Source: Labrenzia sp. OB1 (GTDB lineage: Bacteria > Pseudomonadota > Alphaproteobacteria > Rhizobiales > Stappiaceae). From it: a stretch of 64,000 nucleotides of DNA. Location: assembly GCF_001624695.1 (NCBI RefSeq), contig NZ_JSEP01000018.1:1-64000 (forward strand), in the 5' to 3' direction. Made by a program: the position numbers and the translations under genes. Of the stretch, positions 53,646 to 63,079 are shown in pieces; position 1 is the first letter of the stretch; each line of letters starts with the position of its first letter. The notes under the pieces were generated by a model. It saw only the letters and a program-made list of their open reading frames with translations. It made no database searches and was not told the origin of the DNA.

Positions 53646-54866
53646 TTATCGGGTGCCGTAGCGGATCGCCCAGGCCTCTTCCAGCGCACTGACCCAGCTG
53701 GGATGCGGCTCCGGCTGCACGGGCCCGAGTTCCTGCGGCGAAAGCGCGGCCGGGCCGAAGTCCTGGGCCTTGAACAGGGCTTTCTCGTTGTCCGGCAGGC
53801 CCGCCACATTCAGCACGGTCGGATCGCCCCAGATCTTCGGATCGCGCTTGCGGCTCTGGGCCATCGGCGATAGCAGGAAATCGGCGAACACCTTGGCGCC
53901 TTCCTGGGCGGAACTGTTGAAGGGGATCGCAACGAAATGCGTATTGCCGATTGTGCCGCCGTCAAGAACGAAGCTGCGCACGCTGGGCGGCAGTTCACCG
54001 TTGGCTATGGCTGCGGCGGCGTCTCCCGGATTGAAGGTGAAGGCGATGTCCAGTTCGCCGTCCGCCAGAAGCAGGCGCAATTGCGCGGCGTCCTGCGGGA
54101 ACGCCTTGCCCTGGCGCCAGAGCACCGGGTTCAATGCGTCCAGATAGGCAAACAGCGGCGCGGTGGCGGTATCGAAGTCCGCCTCGCCGACGGGCTTCGA
54201 CAAGAGGTCCGGCTCCGGGATCGTATCGACCAGAACCTGTTTCAGGAAAGTCGTGCCGTGGAAATTCGGCGGTTGCGGATAGGTAAACCGTCCGGGATTG
54301 TCTTTTGCGAAGGCCAGCAGCGCGTCAAGCGTCGCCGGCGGCTTTTGCAGTCTGGCGCTGTCGTGCATGAAAACCAGCTTGGCCATTCCCCAGGGGCTTT
54401 CCTGGCCATCCGTCGGCACGGTGAAGTCGACGGTCACGGTCGGTTTGTTCTCCACGTCCACATAACGCCAGTTGGGCAGGGTCTGTACCCAGCCGGGGGC
54501 GGCCAGCAGCCCGGTCTCCTTCATGGAGGCGAAGTTCTCGCCGTTGATCCAGATGAGATCGACTGCGCCGCCTGAAGTCTTGCCGACCGATTTTTCGGTC
54601 AGGACCTGCGACACCACGCTTGCCGTGTCGCTGACCTTCACATGAACGATACGTACACCGAAGTCCCGCTCGACCTCGCGGCCGGCCCAGGCGACGAAGG
54701 CATTGATGCGCGGTTCGCCGCCCCAGGCATTGAAATAGACGGTCTGGCCTTTGGCCGCGTCCAGCGTGGTCTGCCACTCGGGGGAAGGCGCGCTGTCCTG
54801 CGCAAAGCTTTGAATTGGCGCCGGCAGCAGCAAAAACAGAGCTAGTGCGGCGAGCAGTCGAGACAT
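53646..54866 (-). CDS. ynjB: ABC transporter periplasmic binding protein, YnjB-like
   Basis: A 406-residue solute-binding protein. The signal peptide LLAALALFLLLPAPIQSFAQ ends near residue 22. Mature protein blocks include VYFNAWGGEPRINAFVAWAG, AVDLIWINGENFASMKETGL and DGQESPWGMAKLVFMHD, typical of the YnjB/thiamine-binding-like group. It delivers a ligand to the 51935 permease. The start at 54866 has GGGGGAAAAACA upstream. First gene of the ynjBCD operon. The ligand is not known from sequence. Confidence 0.87.
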   Translation of the reverse strand: MSRLLAALALFLLLPAPIQSFAQDSAPSPEWQTTLDAAKGQTVYFNAWGGEPRINAFVAWAGREVERDFGVRIVHVKVSDTASVVSQVLTEKSVGKTSGGAVDLIWINGENFASMKETGLLAAPGWVQTLPNWRYVDVENKPTVTVDFTVPTDGQESPWGMAKLVFMHDSARLQKPPATLDALLAFAKDNPGRFTYPQPPNFHGTTFLKQVLVDTIPEPDLLSKPVGEADFDTATAPLFAYLDALNPVLWRQGKAFPQDAAQLRLLLADGELDIAFTFNPGDAAAAIANGELPPSVRSFVLDGGTIGNTHFVAIPFNSSAQEGAKVFADFLLSPMAQSRKRDPKIWGDPTVLNVAGLPDNEKALFKAQDFGPAALSPQELGPVQPEPHPSWVSALEEAWAIRYGTR

Positions 54867-55012
54867 TGTTTTTCCCCCTTGTGCGGTGTCTGTCCCTTGC
54901 GCGGGCGGCAAGACACGGTCAAGACAATGCTTTGTGAACGCATTTGCCGGGACGCCCGATTGACACGGCGGCGAGCTTGATTACGTCCAGTCTCACAAAG
55001 CCGATCGCAATG

Positions 55013-55468
55013 TTACACCGGCAGGATATGCGTGTCCTTGATCTCTTCCATCACCGCATATGTATGGGTTTCGCGAACGCCGGGAAGCGCCAGCACCACA
55101 TCCGACAGAAAAGCACGGTAGGCCTCCATGTCCCTTACCCGGCTTTTGAGCAGATAATCGAAACCGCCCGCCACCATATGACATTCCAGAATATCCGGGG
55201 CGCGCTCGACCGCGTGTTTGAACGCGTCGAAGATCTCCGGTGATGTCCGTTCCAACCGGACTTCGACAAATACAAGCAGACCCCGCTCGACTTTGCTGGG
55301 ATCGAGACTGGCGGAGAAGTGTTCGATATAGCCTTCCCGGACCAGTCGCTTCATGCGCTCCGCCGTGGCCGTCGCCGAAAGGTTCACTCGCTCGCAAAGG
55401 TCCGTGTTGGTGATACGGCCGTCCTGCTGCAGAACTCTCAGAATCTTCCGGTCTACGGCATCGAGCAT
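55013..55468 (-). CDS. Lrp/AsnC-family transcriptional regulator of putA (PutR-like)
   Basis: A 151-residue Lrp/AsnC regulator. The winged helix-turn-helix (~4-60) reads DAVDRKILRVLQQDGRITNTDLCERVNLS, and the RAM ligand-binding domain (~70-145) includes HMVAGGFDYLLKSRVRDMEAYRAFL. It is divergent from putA with a 142-bp gap, the arrangement of PutR regulators, which activate putA in response to proline. It is cytoplasmic and probably autoregulated. The start is taken at 55468; an open frame extends upstream to 55660 over the promoter, which I do not accept. Confidence 0.92.
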   Translation of the reverse strand: MLDAVDRKILRVLQQDGRITNTDLCERVNLSATATAERMKRLVREGYIEHFSASLDPSKVERGLLVFVEVRLERTSPEIFDAFKHAVERAPDILECHMVAGGFDYLLKSRVRDMEAYRAFLSDVVLALPGVRETHTYAVMEEIKDTHILPV

Positions 55469-55610
55469 GGCGAAAATCTCTATAAAGAACAAACTAAGCG
55501 AATAATATCTCATGAAATGAATGAAAAACAGGGAAAATCGCCATGTGAAATCCGGTATTGTGGCGAAATGTAACGCCCAGGTTTCCCATGGTGCTGTTTT
55601 GGAGGTTTCC
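55469..55610. promoter_or_regulatory. Divergent lrp/putA promoter region
   Basis: 142 bp between the start codons of the Lrp regulator and putA. The centre is AT-rich (about 55480-55540) and should hold both promoters and the Lrp operator; no single perfect dyad stands out. The putA ribosome site GGAGG is at about 55600-55604. Confidence 0.5.
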
Positions 55611-58600
55611 ATGATTTCTGCCGCTGCCCCCACCTCTGCTTCTGTGACGCCGATTGACAATGCGGATCTTGTGCCGTTCCGCGCCGCCTATGCACCCGAT
55701 GACAGGGTGCTGATCGAGGCGATGCTGAAGGAGGCGGCGGGCGATCCGGTGGTGGAAAAACTGATCGATCAGCGGGCACGCGGCTATATTCAGGACATGC
55801 GCTCGGTTCAGGTCGGTCTTGGCGGTGTGGAAGACTTCATGCGCGAGTTCGGTCTGACGACGCGCGAAGGTCTGGCGATGATGGTTCTGGCTGAAGCGCT
55901 GTTGCGTGTGCCGGACGCCGTGACCGCGGACAAGCTGATCGAGGACAAGCTGGCGGCGGCCCGGTTCGACGATCCTTCCGGCCACAAATCCGATACCTGG
56001 CTGGTATCGGCCTCCTCATGGGCCCTTGGGATCACCTCCCGGCTTCTGCACCCGGGCGACACGCCGCAGAGCGTTCTCTCCAGCCTGGTCAAACGCATGG
56101 GAATGCCGACGGTGCGCCTGGCGACCCGCAAGGCGATGCACCTGCTCGGACACCAGTTCGTGCTTGGCGAAACCATCCAGAAGGCGCTGGATCGTGCCAA
56201 GACCCAGGAAGCCAAAGGGTATCGGTATTCCTATGACATGCTCGGGGAGGGCGCGCGCACGGCTGCGGACGCCGAGCGCTATTTCCAGTCCTATGCGAAG
56301 GCTATCGAGGCAATAGGCAAGGCCGCGGGCGACAAGCCGCTACCGGACCGGCCGGGGATTTCGGTCAAGCTGTCGGCTCTCCACCCGCGTTACCAGGCGG
56401 TCCAGGGGGAACGGGTGCGTGACGAATTGCTGCCGAAGCTGCGCGAGCTGGTGCAGATGGCCCGGGACCGCGATCTCAACTTCACGATCGATGCCGAGGA
56501 AGCCGACCGTCTGGAAATATCGCTTGATGTGATCGCCGCACTGCTTGCCGATCCGGTCACGAAAGACTGGGAGGGCTTCGGTCTGGCGGTACAGGCCTAC
56601 CAGAAACGCAGTCCAGAGGTCATTGACTGGCTGGTGGATGCCGCCCGCAAGACAGGCCGCAGAATGATGGTGCGTCTGGTAAAGGGCGCCTACTGGGATA
56701 CGGAAATCAAGCACGCCCAGGAAAACGGCGCCGACGGATACCCGGTCTTCTCGCGCAAGGCGGCGACCGATCTCGCTTATCTGTGCTGTGCGAAGCGCAT
56801 GCTGGCAGCCCGTGACGTGCTCTATCCGCAATTCGCAACGCATAACGCGCTGACCGTGGCGCAGATAATCGAGCTTTCGGGAAGTTCCGCGGAAGGCTAC
56901 GAATTCCAGCGTCTGCATGGCATGGGCGAAAGCCTCTACAAGTCGGTCTGTGAGCGCGACGGTTTCCCGTGCCGGATCTATGCTCCGGTGGGCGGGCACA
57001 AGGACTTGCTTGCCTATCTCGTCCGCCGGCTGCTGGAAAACGGCGCGAACTCCTCCTTCGTCACCATCGTGGGTGACGCGTCGGTTCCTGTCCGCGAGCT
57101 GTTGAAACGGCCCGCGAGAATTCTCGAGAACGGCGAACATGCGATCAACCGGTCCATACCGCTGCCCGGAGATCTTTACGGCGAGAGTCGCGGCAACTCG
57201 AAGGGCCTGGAATTCGGCTGTGCGGCGGAACGCAACGCGCTGGTGACGGGTATGGCTGCCTTCGCCGCGCCATTCACCGAGGCCGGTCCGCTCGGCGCGG
57301 GTCTGACCGGATCGGGCGACGCTCATCCGGTCTTTGCGCCCATGGATGGAAGCACGAAAGTCGGCACGGTTCGCTTCGCGGATGTGGAGACCGCGCGCAA
57401 GGCCGTGGACGTCGCGCTGAAAGGGTTCGAGACCTGGTCGCGCCGGCCGGTCAACGAGCGCGCCGCCGCGCTGGAAAGGCTCGGCGACCTTCTGGAGGAA
57501 AACCGCGACCGGTTGATGGCAATTCTGGCGATGGAGGGCGGTAAATGCCTGACCGACGGCATCGCGGAGATCCGTGAAGCGGTCGATTTCTGCCGCTACT
57601 ACGCCGGCGAAGCCCGCAAGTTTTTCGGGGAAGGGTATCTGATGCCCGGGCCAACCGGCGAGGAAAACCGCTACCGCCATCGCGGGCGCGGCGTCTTCGT
57701 CTGCATCTCGCCGTGGAATTTCCCGCTGGCGATCTTTCTGGGCCAGGTCAGCGCTGCGCTTGTCGCCGGCAATGCCGTCGTGGCCAAACCCGCCGAGCAA
57801 ACGCCGCTGATTGCCTTCGAGACCGCAAGACTGATGCATATGGCCGGCATCCCCGAGGATGCCTTCCTGCTGGTCCCCGGTGAAGGCGACATTGGCGCCG
57901 CGCTGACCTCTCATCCCGCCGTGGCCGGCGTCGCCTTTACCGGATCGACTGAAACCGCCTGGGCGATCAACCGGACGCTTGCTGCCAAGAATGGCCCGAT
58001 CGTTCCATTGATCGCCGAAACCGGCGGCATCAATGCCATGCTCGTCGATGCGACCGCCCTGCCGGAACAGGTCTGCGACGATGTCATGATGTCCGCTTTC
58101 CGTTCCGCCGGGCAGCGCTGCTCGGCCCTGCGGCTTCTCTATGTTCAGGAAGACGTCGCCGACCCTCTGCTGCGGATGCTGGAAGGCGCCGCGAAAGAGT
58201 TGAAACTGGATGACCCGCGCCTGTCGTCCACCGATATCGGTCCGGTCATCGATGAGGAGGCCCGCGATGCCATCGTTGCCCATATCGATGACATGCGGGA
58301 AAGCCAGACCCTGCGCTATTCGGGCGAGACGCCTTCGGGACCACTCGCCAATGGGTCCTGGGTGGCTCCCCATATCATCGAGCTGGACACGTCCGGGGCC
58401 CTGACCCGCGAGGTCTTCGGTCCCGTCCTGCATGTTGTGCGCTATAAGGCAAAGGACATCGACAAGGTGCTCGATCAGATCGCCGCCACCGGTTACGGCC
58501 TGACGCTCGGCGTCCACAGCCGCATCGACGCGACGGTCAAGAAGGTCGTCGACCGGCTTTCCGTCGGCAATGTCTATGTCAACCGCAACACCATCGGCGC

Positions 58601-58763
58601 GGTAGTGGGCACCCAGCCATTCGGTGGCTCCGGCCTCTCCGGCACCGGCCCGAAGGCCGGCGGCCCGGCCTACCTTACCCGGTTCGCCCTGGAACAGGTC
58701 GTCTCGATCAACACGGCCGCCGCCGGCGGCAACGCCAGCCTGGTGGCCGCGTCCGACGATTGA
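55611..58763 (+). CDS. putA: Bifunctional proline dehydrogenase/L-glutamate gamma-semialdehyde dehydrogenase PutA
   Basis: A 1050-residue PutA that oxidises proline to glutamate. It lacks the N-terminal ribbon-helix-helix DNA-binding domain of E. coli PutA, so regulation is left to the divergent Lrp protein. The proline dehydrogenase (FAD) domain (~130-460) includes RLVKGAYWDTEIKHAQ. The aldehyde dehydrogenase domain (~560-1000) has ISPWNFPLAIFLGQ, VAFTGSTETAWAI, the Glu in AETGGINAM and the catalytic Cys in RSAGQRCSALRLL. Length fits the short (type A) PutA. The start is at 55611 with GGAGG nearby. A membrane-associated peripheral enzyme. Confidence 0.96.
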   Translation: MISAAAPTSASVTPIDNADLVPFRAAYAPDDRVLIEAMLKEAAGDPVVEKLIDQRARGYIQDMRSVQVGLGGVEDFMREFGLTTREGLAMMVLAEALLRVPDAVTADKLIEDKLAAARFDDPSGHKSDTWLVSASSWALGITSRLLHPGDTPQSVLSSLVKRMGMPTVRLATRKAMHLLGHQFVLGETIQKALDRAKTQEAKGYRYSYDMLGEGARTAADAERYFQSYAKAIEAIGKAAGDKPLPDRPGISVKLSALHPRYQAVQGERVRDELLPKLRELVQMARDRDLNFTIDAEEADRLEISLDVIAALLADPVTKDWEGFGLAVQAYQKRSPEVIDWLVDAARKTGRRMMVRLVKGAYWDTEIKHAQENGADGYPVFSRKAATDLAYLCCAKRMLAARDVLYPQFATHNALTVAQIIELSGSSAEGYEFQRLHGMGESLYKSVCERDGFPCRIYAPVGGHKDLLAYLVRRLLENGANSSFVTIVGDASVPVRELLKRPARILENGEHAINRSIPLPGDLYGESRGNSKGLEFGCAAERNALVTGMAAFAAPFTEAGPLGAGLTGSGDAHPVFAPMDGSTKVGTVRFADVETARKAVDVALKGFETWSRRPVNERAAALERLGDLLEENRDRLMAILAMEGGKCLTDGIAEIREAVDFCRYYAGEARKFFGEGYLMPGPTGEENRYRHRGRGVFVCISPWNFPLAIFLGQVSAALVAGNAVVAKPAEQTPLIAFETARLMHMAGIPEDAFLLVPGEGDIGAALTSHPAVAGVAFTGSTETAWAINRTLAAKNGPIVPLIAETGGINAMLVDATALPEQVCDDVMMSAFRSAGQRCSALRLLYVQEDVADPLLRMLEGAAKELKLDDPRLSSTDIGPVIDEEARDAIVAHIDDMRESQTLRYSGETPSGPLANGSWVAPHIIELDTSGALTREVFGPVLHVVRYKAKDIDKVLDQIAATGYGLTLGVHSRIDATVKKVVDRLSVGNVYVNRNTIGAVVGTQPFGGSGLSGTGPKAGGPAYLTRFALEQVVSINTAAAGGNASLVAASDD

Positions 58764-58814
58764 TACCAGCCGCAACAAACCATCCAATAGGTTCTTATTT
58801 GTTGCGGCTGGTAT
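58763..58814. repeat. Long perfect hairpin at the end of putA
   Basis: ATACCAGCCGCAACAAA (58763-58779) and TTTGTTGCGGCTGGTAT (58798-58814) are perfect 17-bp inverted repeats with an 18-bp loop, starting at the last base of the putA stop codon. There is no T run after it, so it is not a classic terminator, but it may stabilise the putA mRNA or be a mobile-like extragenic palindrome. Confidence 0.85.
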
Positions 58815-58927
58815 GAGGTGAAGCAACGCGGAAGGCGCGGTTCTCTGCCTGATCCCCTTCCTGCTTGTGGGGAAGGGCTCGGGATGGGGGTAAACGGCGC
58901 AGCCGTATCACACGCAAGCCCCCAAAT

Positions 58928-61399
58928 TTAACTACCCCGGGGTTTCACCCGCCGTGTCGCCTCGGCAACGGTCGGATCGTCTGGCCAGGGGTGTCTTGGA
59001 TAGCGTCCCTTCATGTCCGCCTTCACGTCCGACCAGGAACCGGCCCAGAAACCGGGCAGATCCCTGGTGATCTGGATCGGGCGCTGGGCGGGGGAGAGCA
59101 GTTCCAGGATAAGCGGCAGCCGTCCTCCACAGACGCTGGGGTGATCCCTGAGACCGAAGAGTTCCTGCACGCGGATCGACAGTGTCGGACCGGCCGCCGC
59201 GCCATAGTCTATCGGCACCCGGCTTCCCGTGGGGGCGGTAAAATGCGACGGGGCGAGCGCGTCGAGCTGCGCGCTGGCGTCATAGGGCAGGAGGGCCGAC
59301 AGGGCAGTCCCAAGCAGACCGGCGTCAATCGCGGAGACGCTGGTGCAGCCTGCCAGAAAGGGCTCTAGCCAGGTTTCCAGGCTTTCAGTAAGCGCCTTCT
59401 CCGAAAGATCCGGCAGATCGGCCGCGCCGTTGTCGCGGGTGTAGGCAGCGCGCCTGCGCAGCCGCTCCTGGTCCTTGTTCCACGGAAGCCTTCCGACGCC
59501 ACGGCGGCGGATCTCCGCGGTGAGCGCTCTTGCGATGGCTTCAGGGTCGGCAGCCTTGACCGGAACGGCCTGAAGCTCGACGGCCTTGTAGCGCCGCACG
59601 CGCCTCGCCTTGAGCGCTCCGTCACCGGTAATCTGAACTTCTTCCTCCTCGACGATGTCCGGGGCGAAAAGCTCTTCGATCTCGGTCTTTGTGATCGGGG
59701 CGCAAAGCTGGATGCGGCCGCTGGCCGCCTTTCCCTGAATGTCGGCCACGGTCAGGAAGGGTTCTGCCGCAAGTCCGTGCGAAGGCTCAAGCTCGGCCCC
59801 CCGGCCCTTGGCGAGGCGGAAGCGGCCGGTCTGGCCGCGGGCTTGCGCGATACGATCCGGGTAGGCCAAAGCCAACAGCCTGCCGGCACTTTCGATATCG
59901 ACTTCGCGGCCGGAACCATGGGCCTGTTTCAACCAGCGTTCGGCAAGGCTGCGGCCATCCATCGCCCTTTGGCTCTTGTCGTGACGCAGTGCTTGCAGGC
60001 GGGCGCGGATGTCCGGGTCGCGCCCGCCGAGCCCGGGTTCGGAGAGCAGCAGTGCGGTCAGCGCGGCGGTGTGACCGAGGTTCTGCTTCACGCCTTCCAG
60101 AACCATGTGCGCGAGCCTCGGGTGGAGCGGCAGATCCGCGAGTGCTTTGCCTTGCCGGGTCAATCGTTCGGTGGCATCGAGCGCATGCAGGTCCTGCAGC
60201 AGCGCTTTGGCTTCCGCCCAGGCGGCGCGTGGCGGGGGATCGACGAAGGAAAGACTGTCCGGATCGCTGGTGCCCCAGGCGGCCAGGTCCAGAACGAGGC
60301 CGGTGAGATCGGCCTCCAGGATTTCCGGCGTTTCCGATTGCGGCAGGGCGACGGTCTGGGCTTCGTCCCACAGCCGGTAGCAGACACCGGCTTCCGTCCG
60401 GCCGGCCCGGCCGCGCCGCTGGGCGGCGGTGGCGCGCGACACGCGCACGGTTTCCAGCCGGGTCAGACCGGTTTGCGGCTCGTATCTCGGCACACGCGCC
60501 AGACCACTGTCGATGACCACGCGGACGCCTTCGATGGTCAGCGAGGTCTGCGCGATGGCGCTTGCTAGAACGATCTTGCGTGTGCCGGGTTGCGCGGACC
60601 GGATCGCCTCGTCCTGCGCCCTGGCATCGAGACCGCCGTACAGGGGAGCGATAACGCAATTGCCGGGAAGCTTCCCGGTGAGCAACTCCGCTGTGCGCCG
60701 GATCTCGCCCTGGCCGGGCAGGAAAACCAGAAGTGAGCCGCTGTCAGCGGCGATGGAGTGTTGAATGGCGCGGACCACCTGCGGTTCGATACGCGTATTC
60801 GGCGTGCGGCCGAGATAGCGGGTTTCGACGGGAAAGCTCCGCCCCTTGCTCTCTATTACAGGGGCATCGCCCAGGAAGGTCGATATTCCCGCCGCGTCCA
60901 GAGTTGCCGACATCGGCAGGAGGCGAAGATCTTCGCGCAAAGCCGACTGCACATCGAGTGCAAGCGCCAGACCGAGATCGCCGTCGAGCGAGCGCTCGTG
61001 GAATTCGTCGAACAGGACGGCGGCAACGCCGGTCAGCTCCGGATCGTTCAGGATGAGCCGGGTGAACACACCTTCGGTGATCACCTCTATCCGGGTCCGG
61101 GCGCTGACTTTGTTTTCCATACGCACCCGGTAGCCGACGGTTTCGCCGACACGCTCGCCCAGTTCCTCGGCCATGCGCCGGGCGGCGGCCCGCGCGGCGA
61201 GACGCCTTGGTTCCAGCACAAGGATCTTGCCGTCCTGCCGCCAGGGCGCACCCAGAAGCGCGAGCGGAACGCGGGTGGTCTTGCCGGCGCCGGGCTCTGC
61301 CACCAGAACCGCGTTGGGGCTCCTGTCCAGCGTGTCGAGAAGGGCCTCAAGGACACCGTCAATCGGCAGGGGGGCGGCGAAGGCGGGAACGCTCACCAT
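58928..61399 (-). CDS. hrpB: ATP-dependent helicase HrpB
   Basis: An 823-residue DEAH/RHA-type helicase. Walker A is AEPGAGKTTRVPLAL (~35), motif II is VLFDEFHERSLDGDLGL (~130), motif III SAT is in LPMSATLDAAG (~165), motif VI is QRRGRAGRTEAGVCYRLW (~330). HrpB-specific C-terminal domains follow to residue 823 (EELFAPDIV and the C-terminal RYPRHPWPDDP). Its exact RNA or DNA substrate is not settled. The start is taken at 61399 (MVSVPAFAAPLPIDGVL); an upstream ATG at 61456 lies inside glk and is unlikely. It is the last gene of the mgsA-glk-hrpB operon, four bases after the glk stop. Confidence 0.95.
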   Translation of the reverse strand: MVSVPAFAAPLPIDGVLEALLDTLDRSPNAVLVAEPGAGKTTRVPLALLGAPWRQDGKILVLEPRRLAARAAARRMAEELGERVGETVGYRVRMENKVSARTRIEVITEGVFTRLILNDPELTGVAAVLFDEFHERSLDGDLGLALALDVQSALREDLRLLPMSATLDAAGISTFLGDAPVIESKGRSFPVETRYLGRTPNTRIEPQVVRAIQHSIAADSGSLLVFLPGQGEIRRTAELLTGKLPGNCVIAPLYGGLDARAQDEAIRSAQPGTRKIVLASAIAQTSLTIEGVRVVIDSGLARVPRYEPQTGLTRLETVRVSRATAAQRRGRAGRTEAGVCYRLWDEAQTVALPQSETPEILEADLTGLVLDLAAWGTSDPDSLSFVDPPPRAAWAEAKALLQDLHALDATERLTRQGKALADLPLHPRLAHMVLEGVKQNLGHTAALTALLLSEPGLGGRDPDIRARLQALRHDKSQRAMDGRSLAERWLKQAHGSGREVDIESAGRLLALAYPDRIAQARGQTGRFRLAKGRGAELEPSHGLAAEPFLTVADIQGKAASGRIQLCAPITKTEIEELFAPDIVEEEEVQITGDGALKARRVRRYKAVELQAVPVKAADPEAIARALTAEIRRRGVGRLPWNKDQERLRRRAAYTRDNGAADLPDLSEKALTESLETWLEPFLAGCTSVSAIDAGLLGTALSALLPYDASAQLDALAPSHFTAPTGSRVPIDYGAAAGPTLSIRVQELFGLRDHPSVCGGRLPLILELLSPAQRPIQITRDLPGFWAGSWSDVKADMKGRYPRHPWPDDPTVAEATRRVKPRGS

Positions 61400-61403
61400 T
61401 GCA

Positions 61404-62438
61404 TCAGGTCTGCGAGGCAGCACTCTTCCAATGCCGGCCCTGCATGTCGACGGCAAAGGCGTCCGGGGTCTTGGCGAAAGCCACCAGACCTTCCAGCGCC
61501 GGGTTCGGGTGGCGGACGATGAAGGTCGGTATCTTGGCCATCAGCGCCTCGTGCGGGGCTTTCGCCTCGAAGGCGGCCCGAAACCCGCCGTCGGTCAGGA
61601 ACCGGGTGATCCGGGGTGTGATGCCGCCGGTCAGATAGACACCGCCCCGGGCAAGCACGGTGAGCGCCAGATCCCCGGCGACCCGGCCGAGGCAGCGCAC
61701 AAACACTTCCAGGGTCTTGACCGCGACCGGGTCGTTGTCCTTCGCGGCGGCGGTGATACTGGACGGCGTTTCGAAAGCGCGCTCGCTGCGCATATGCCGG
61801 GCAACCGCCCGTGCCAGGCGCGGCAGACCCGTCCCGCTCAGGATCTGCTCGGCCCCGAGACGGCCTCCGACCCTTTCGATATGCGGCCAGATCTCGAAAT
61901 CCTCCGGCGTGACCGGGCCGAGCTCCACATGCCCGCCTTCTCCGGGAACGGGAATCCAGGTGTCGGCAGCGTGGATCATCGCGGCCGCGCCGAGGCCCGT
62001 TCCCGGGCCGAGCACGAATTTCGCGGTGGCGTCGCGGATCTCGCCCGGACCGATCTGCTCGACATCGCCGCCGCTGTATGCGGGCAGCGCCAGTGCCTGG
62101 GCTTCGAAGTCATTCAGAACAACGACTTGCTGCAGGCCGAGATCGGCAATCATCTTCAGGGGTTCGATCACCCACGCGGCGTTGGTCAGCGGAATGACAT
62201 CGCCGGTCACCGGTCCGGCCACGGCGATGATCGCTGTTCTGGGAGTGAAATTCGTTCCCGGCAGCACCGCGTTGCGGATGGCCGATGAAATGTCCGAATG
62301 ACCGGCGGTCGCCGTCTTTCCGCACATGCGAGCCGGGGTATTGGGCCCGTCCACCAGAGCAAAGCGTGCGTTTGTGCCGCCGATATCGGCAACCAGAACA
62401 GGATAGGCGAAGGAATTTTGGGGTGTCTCAAGACTCAT
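61404..62438 (-). CDS. glk: Glucokinase
   Basis: A 344-residue ROK-unrelated glucokinase of the bacterial Glk family. The ATP-binding phosphate loop is [14 protein letters not shown] (~16), the substrate region is [15 protein letters not shown] (~105), and the ATP/glucose region is [12 protein letters not shown] (~145) followed by [12 protein letters not shown]. Near the C-terminus, [11 protein letters not shown] is the ATP-binding adenosine motif. It phosphorylates glucose to glucose-6-phosphate in the cytoplasm. It overlaps mgsA by 4 bp upstream and is four bases ahead of hrpB, so all three are one operon. Confidence 0.96.
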   Translation of the reverse strand: MSLETPQNSFAYPVLVADIGGTNARFALVDGPNTPARMCGKTATAGHSDISSAIRNAVLPGTNFTPRTAIIAVAGPVTGDVIPLTNAAWVIEPLKMIADLGLQQVVVLNDFEAQALALPAYSGGDVEQIGPGEIRDATAKFVLGPGTGLGAAAMIHAADTWIPVPGEGGHVELGPVTPEDFEIWPHIERVGGRLGAEQILSGTGLPRLARAVARHMRSERAFETPSSITAAAKDNDPVAVKTLEVFVRCLGRVAGDLALTVLARGGVYLTGGITPRITRFLTDGGFRAAFEAKAPHEALMAKIPTFIVRHPNPALEGLVAFAKTPDAFAVDMQGRHWKSAASQT

Positions 62439-62866
62439 GATGCGAAGGCACTCACTTCCGGGGTCTGGGAGCTTGTCTTGAGGCCTGTCAGACGGGCCGA
62501 GCGCAGCAGAATGTCCGCCGTTGAGGGGTTGAGTGCCATCGGCAGATCATAGACAAGCGCCAGTCGCATCAGGGCTTTCACATCGACATCATGCGGCATC
62601 GGCGACAGCGGATCGACAAAAAACAGCAGCCCCTGCAGCTTGCCTTCGGCGATCATGGCCCCGATCTGCTGGTCGCCGCCCAAAGGACCGCTTTTCAGCC
62701 GGGTGATTTCCAGACCGGGGCAGGCGTCCTGTATGCGTCCACCGGTTGTCCCGGTTCCGACGAGGTTGAAGTCCTCCAGCTTGTCGCGGTGCCGCCGGGC
62801 GAATTCAACCATGGCATCCTTTTTGGCGTCATGCGCGATGAGCGCGAGCGTGGGCTTGGAGGGCAT
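62435..62866 (-). CDS. mgsA: Methylglyoxal synthase
   Basis: A 143-residue MgsA that converts dihydroxyacetone phosphate to methylglyoxal and phosphate. Motifs: [13 protein letters not shown] at the start, [12 protein letters not shown], the catalytic [16 protein letters not shown] with the essential Asp, and [15 protein letters not shown] (His and Asp). The phosphate-binding Ser/Thr blocks are present. It is cytoplasmic and first in the operon with glk and hrpB, which places the methylglyoxal bypass beside glucose entry. The stop overlaps the glk start by 4 bp. The 213-bp upstream gap to the DUF1194 gene includes a terminator. Confidence 0.97.
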   Translation of the reverse strand: MPSKPTLALIAHDAKKDAMVEFARRHRDKLEDFNLVGTGTTGGRIQDACPGLEITRLKSGPLGGDQQIGAMIAEGKLQGLLFFVDPLSPMPHDVDVKALMRLALVYDLPMALNPSTADILLRSARLTGLKTSSQTPEVSAFAS

Positions 62867-63021
62867 CGAGGATCCTCAATCTGCAAAAACAACAGCGGCC
62901 GGATGTATTTAGCCGCTCAAAGCGCTTTAGGCAAAGGAAGATGGGACGTTACACGTATATTGCCGAGGGAAAAGACCCGGGCCGTCGAAAAGGACGGTGG
63001 GAGTTTCCCGGGCCGGCATGC

Positions 63022-63054
63022 AAAAACGCCGCGCTCCGAGCGGGAACGCGGCGG
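63022..63054 (-). terminator. Terminator after the DUF1194 gene
   Basis: On the minus strand CGCCGCG (63053-63047) pairs with CGCGGCG (63033-63027) and is followed by TTTTT. It lies about 26 bp past the stop of the 63080 gene. Confidence 0.8.
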
Positions 63055-63079
63055 GTAGCTGAAGGAGAAGGTGCAGCTC

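Noticed and set aside
56340..58826. 828-residue open frame on the minus strand opposite putA
   Set aside because: It is the shadow of a GC-rich gene. It has no ribosome site, its composition is Arg/Gly/Asp-rich, and putA motifs are conserved in the other frame.
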